64,000 bases of DNA, from the NCBI GenBank assembly GCA_025667525.1, contig CM046875.1, forward strand, positions 120,518,340-120,582,339, in the 5' to 3' direction. The position numbers and the translations under genes are program-made. Positions 61,465 to 64,000 of the stretch are shown here, piece after piece; position 1 is the stretch's first letter, and the number at the start of each line of letters is the position of its first letter. The notes beneath the pieces were generated by a model, which ran no database searches, had not been told where the DNA came from, and saw nothing but the letters and a program-made list of their open reading frames with translations. The DNA is from Glebionis coronaria. Its lineage: Eukaryota; Streptophyta; Magnoliopsida; Asterales; Asteraceae.

Positions 61465-64000
61465 ACTCTGGTTGCTCCAAGCATATGACCGGAGATCGCT
61501 CTCAGCTCAGAAATTTCGTCAGCAAGTTTCTTGGTACGGTTCGATTTAGAAATGATCATATTGCAAAGATAATGGGTTAGGGTGAATATCATATTGAGAA
61601 TGTTATAATTTCAAGAGTGTATTATGTGGAAGGTCTCAGTCGCAACTTATTTTCTGTGGGACAATTTTGTGATGCAAACCTAGAAGTTGCTTTTCGAGAG
61701 CATACCTGCTTCATTCGTAATTTGGAAGGGGTTGATTTATTGAAAGGTACTCGAGGGAATAATTTGTATACTTTGTCTCTACAAGACATGATGGTCGCTT
61801 CTCCCGTATGTCTTCTCTCCAAAGCATCGAAGACTAAATCATGGTTATGGCATAGACGGTTATCTCATCTAAACTTTGACGCTATTAATCACTTGGCGAA
61901 AAACGAACTTGTTCGTGGTCTTCATAAACTATCATTTCACAAGGATCATTTGTGTTCTGCGTGTACAATGGGGAAAAGCACTAAGAAGTCATACAAACCC
62001 AAGACTGAAGACACCAACCAAGAGAAACTTTATTTGTTGCATATGGATCTTTGTGGGCCAATGCGTGTTGAAAGTCTTAGTGGTAAAAAGTACATCCTCG
62101 TCATTGTCGATGATTACTCTCGGTTTACATGGGTGAAATTTCTTAAAACAAAAAACGAGGCACCTAAATTCATCATCGGATTTCTCAAGATGATTCAAGT
62201 GCGTCTCAACACTACTGTCCGACGCATTCGTACAGATAATGGAACCGAATTTATGAATCAAATTTTGCGTGATTACTATGAAGAAGTTGGCATTTCTCAT
62301 GAAACATCCGTTGCTCGCACTCCACAACAAAACGGTGTCGTGGAAAGGCGAAATCGCACACTTATGGAAGTTGCTCGAACGATGTTAATTTACGCAAAGG
62401 CTCCATTGTTTTTATGGGCAGAAGCAGTATCTACAGCAGTGTACACCCAAAACCGGTCACTAATTCGTAAACGCCATGGTAAAACACCCTATGAGCTTCT
62501 CCATGGTAAAGTACCAGATTTATCATATCTTCATGTATTTGGTTCTCTTTGCTATCCAAATAATGATGGTGACAATTTGGGAAAACTTCAACCAAAGGCT
62601 GATATTGGTATTTTCATTAGTTACGCACCCGCAAAGAAGGCATACCGAATCTACAACCGTAAGTCTCGCAAGATCCTCAAAACTATGAATGTTGATTTTG
62701 ATGAGCTGACAGCTATGGCTTCTGAGCAAAGCAGTTCTGAACCCGCACTTCATGAAATGGGACCCAGTAACATTAGTTCTGGTCTTGTCCCAAACAACCC
62801 TACTTCATCATCATTCACACCACCTTCTAGGAATGAATGGGATACGTTGTTTCAATCGTTCTTTGATGAATTCTTTACTCCTCTAAGTATTGTTGCTCCA
62901 GAACCTGAGGTAATAGCTCCGGTAACCGAAGTTGTCGCTCCAGCAACCGAAGCACAATCTGATAAGTCTGCACCTACAATTGGTCAAGATATACCATCAA
63001 CTAGTAATTCTCAATCAACACCCGAATCAACTACCCATGTCATGCCTATTGATGATGAAGAGGATGATGATGATCACGATTTGGAATTCGCTCAAATGCG
63101 TGAACTTCCATTCTTTGGTGTACCAATTCCCGACCCTAATCAAGCCGGGTCATCCACCTCAGAGGAAGCTCCTACTATGGTTTACTCCAATCCACGGATT
63201 CGTGAACATGACAGCAAGTGGACAAAGGATCATCCAATAGATTCTATTATTGGTGACCCTAATCGTCCGGTATCCACACGAAGTCAGCTACATGAAAATT
63301 CAATGTTTTGTCATTTTGATGCTTTCCTTACTAAAGTTGAACCTAAGACATGGCAAGAAGCTTTTACTCAATCCTGTTGGATAGAAGCTATGCAAGAAAA
63401 ACTTAATGAATTTATACGTGTTGAAGTATGGGAACTTGTCCCATGCCCGAATCAAGTGCAGTTACTCACTTTGAAATGGGTTTACAAGGTGAAACTCGAT
63501 GAGTTAGGCGAAATATTGAAGAACAAACCTCGACTAGTAGCTCGTGGATACAAGCAATTATTGGGCATCGACTTTATGGAATCCTTTGCACCTGTTGCCC
63601 GTTTGGAAGCTATTAGACTATTCCTCGCTTATGCAGCCCATATGAATATGATCGTCTATCAGATGGATGTGAAGACGGCATTTCTGGATGGTGAAATCAA
63701 GGAAGAGGTCTATGTTCAACAGCCGGATGGTTTTGTGAATCCTAAATATCCTAATCATGTGTACAAGCTTAAGAAGGCTCTCTATGGGTTGAAGCAAGCT
63801 CCACGCGCATGGTGTGGTCTATTATCACAATTCCTCATTACCCAAGGCTTCGCTAAAGGCAAGGTGGATCCCACGTTGTTCATTCAGAAACAAGGTAAAG
63901 ATATGATTATGGTACAAATATATGTTGATGATATAATATTTGCAGCCTCGACCCAAACCTTATCCGACGAATTTGGAAACTCATGTCTTCCAAGTTTAAG
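61464..64000 (+). pseudogene. Copia protease, integrase and RT of element F, running off the window
   Basis: Frame starts with protease DSGCSKHMTG (Asp at 61464-61466). A TAG at 61578-61580 interrupts, after which the frame stays open to about 63973. Integrase: [14 protein letters not shown] zinc finger (about 61851-61980) and core residues in [14 protein letters not shown] (62229-62252) and [11 protein letters not shown] long acidic linker (about 62850-63100) follows. RT spans [32 protein letters not shown] and the catalytic YVDD (63921-63932). A one-base loss near 63973 shifts the last visible codons. RNase H is outside the window. Catalytic residues are intact, so the defects are few and probably recent. 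Confidence 0.94.

Larger units (their letters stand above)
55785..64000 (+). mobile_element. Sirevirus-like Ty1/Copia element F, right end outside window
   Basis: Order: 322-bp LTR, primer-binding site, leader with a short-motif array, gag with CCHC knuckle, an over 900-residue coiled-coil spacer, protease, integrase, RT. This layout (large gag plus spacer before protease) fits the Sirevirus group of Copia. Lesions seen: frameshifts near 57085, 58335, 61460 and 63973, and stops at 58561-58563 and 61578-61580. The RNase H part and 3' LTR lie beyond 64000, so neither the target duplication nor LTR age can be measured. It inserted in element H. Confidence 0.93.

Overview
The window is plant nuclear DNA made almost entirely of LTR retrotransposons nested inside one another. 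I see no intact host gene, tRNA or rRNA. The lineages (chromodomain Ty3/Gypsy of the Tekay/Del type, an Athila/Tat-like Gypsy, and Sirevirus-like Ty1/Copia with a very long coiled-coil spacer ORF between gag and pol) point to a eudicot. The Copia spacer protein with its repeated PTGRTFT-VGN / CPLTR motifs resembles what I recall from Asteraceae genomes (Tanacetum/Artemisia type). That host call is inference, not a database result.

Layout. A decayed Copia element 'C' (+ strand, RT at 2333-2898, RNase H at 30964-31401) is the oldest layer on the left. An LTR of family A (1-2332) abuts it. Element B (2899-30958, TSD gaact) sits inside C. Element A (3525-23302, minus strand, TSD tcggt) sits inside B's 5' LTR. 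Element G (8307-17926, minus strand, TSD cttgt) sits inside A. Two small DNA transposons are also present: a MITE in A's 3' LTR (5584-5834) and a hAT-type MITE in B's 3' LTR (30312-30726, TSD caagaacg).

To the right, C is cut by the LTR and internal part of an Athila/Tat-like Gypsy 'H' (about 31435 to past the window end, minus strand). H is in turn cut by element D (36053-55132, minus strand, TSD ggaat) and element F (55785 to beyond 64000, + strand). D is cut by element E (40985-51143, + strand, TSD ctgac). The LTR-pair divergences I judged by eye agree with the nesting: B and A about 5%, D about 2%, E about 1-2%, G about 1%.

Function. G is the only element with nearly complete Gypsy enzymes (protease, RT, RNase H, integrase, chromodomain), but it lacks the gag capsid domain and carries one stop and one frameshift. 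F is a nearly complete Copia element with a handful of point lesions. A and E have well-matched LTRs but heavily decayed pol, so they were probably copied in trans by relatives. D keeps only the coiled-coil spacer ORF of the F-type element and has no RT or integrase; in their place it has a long array of hairpin-forming repeats and several polypurine tracts. The less expected signals are the ATT(C/G)CGAT leader arrays shared by D and F, the triple-hairpin array of D, a conserved C-x2-C-x2-C-x5-H-x2-C module in the spacer proteins of D and F, and TATA boxes bracketed by inverted repeats in the D and F LTRs.
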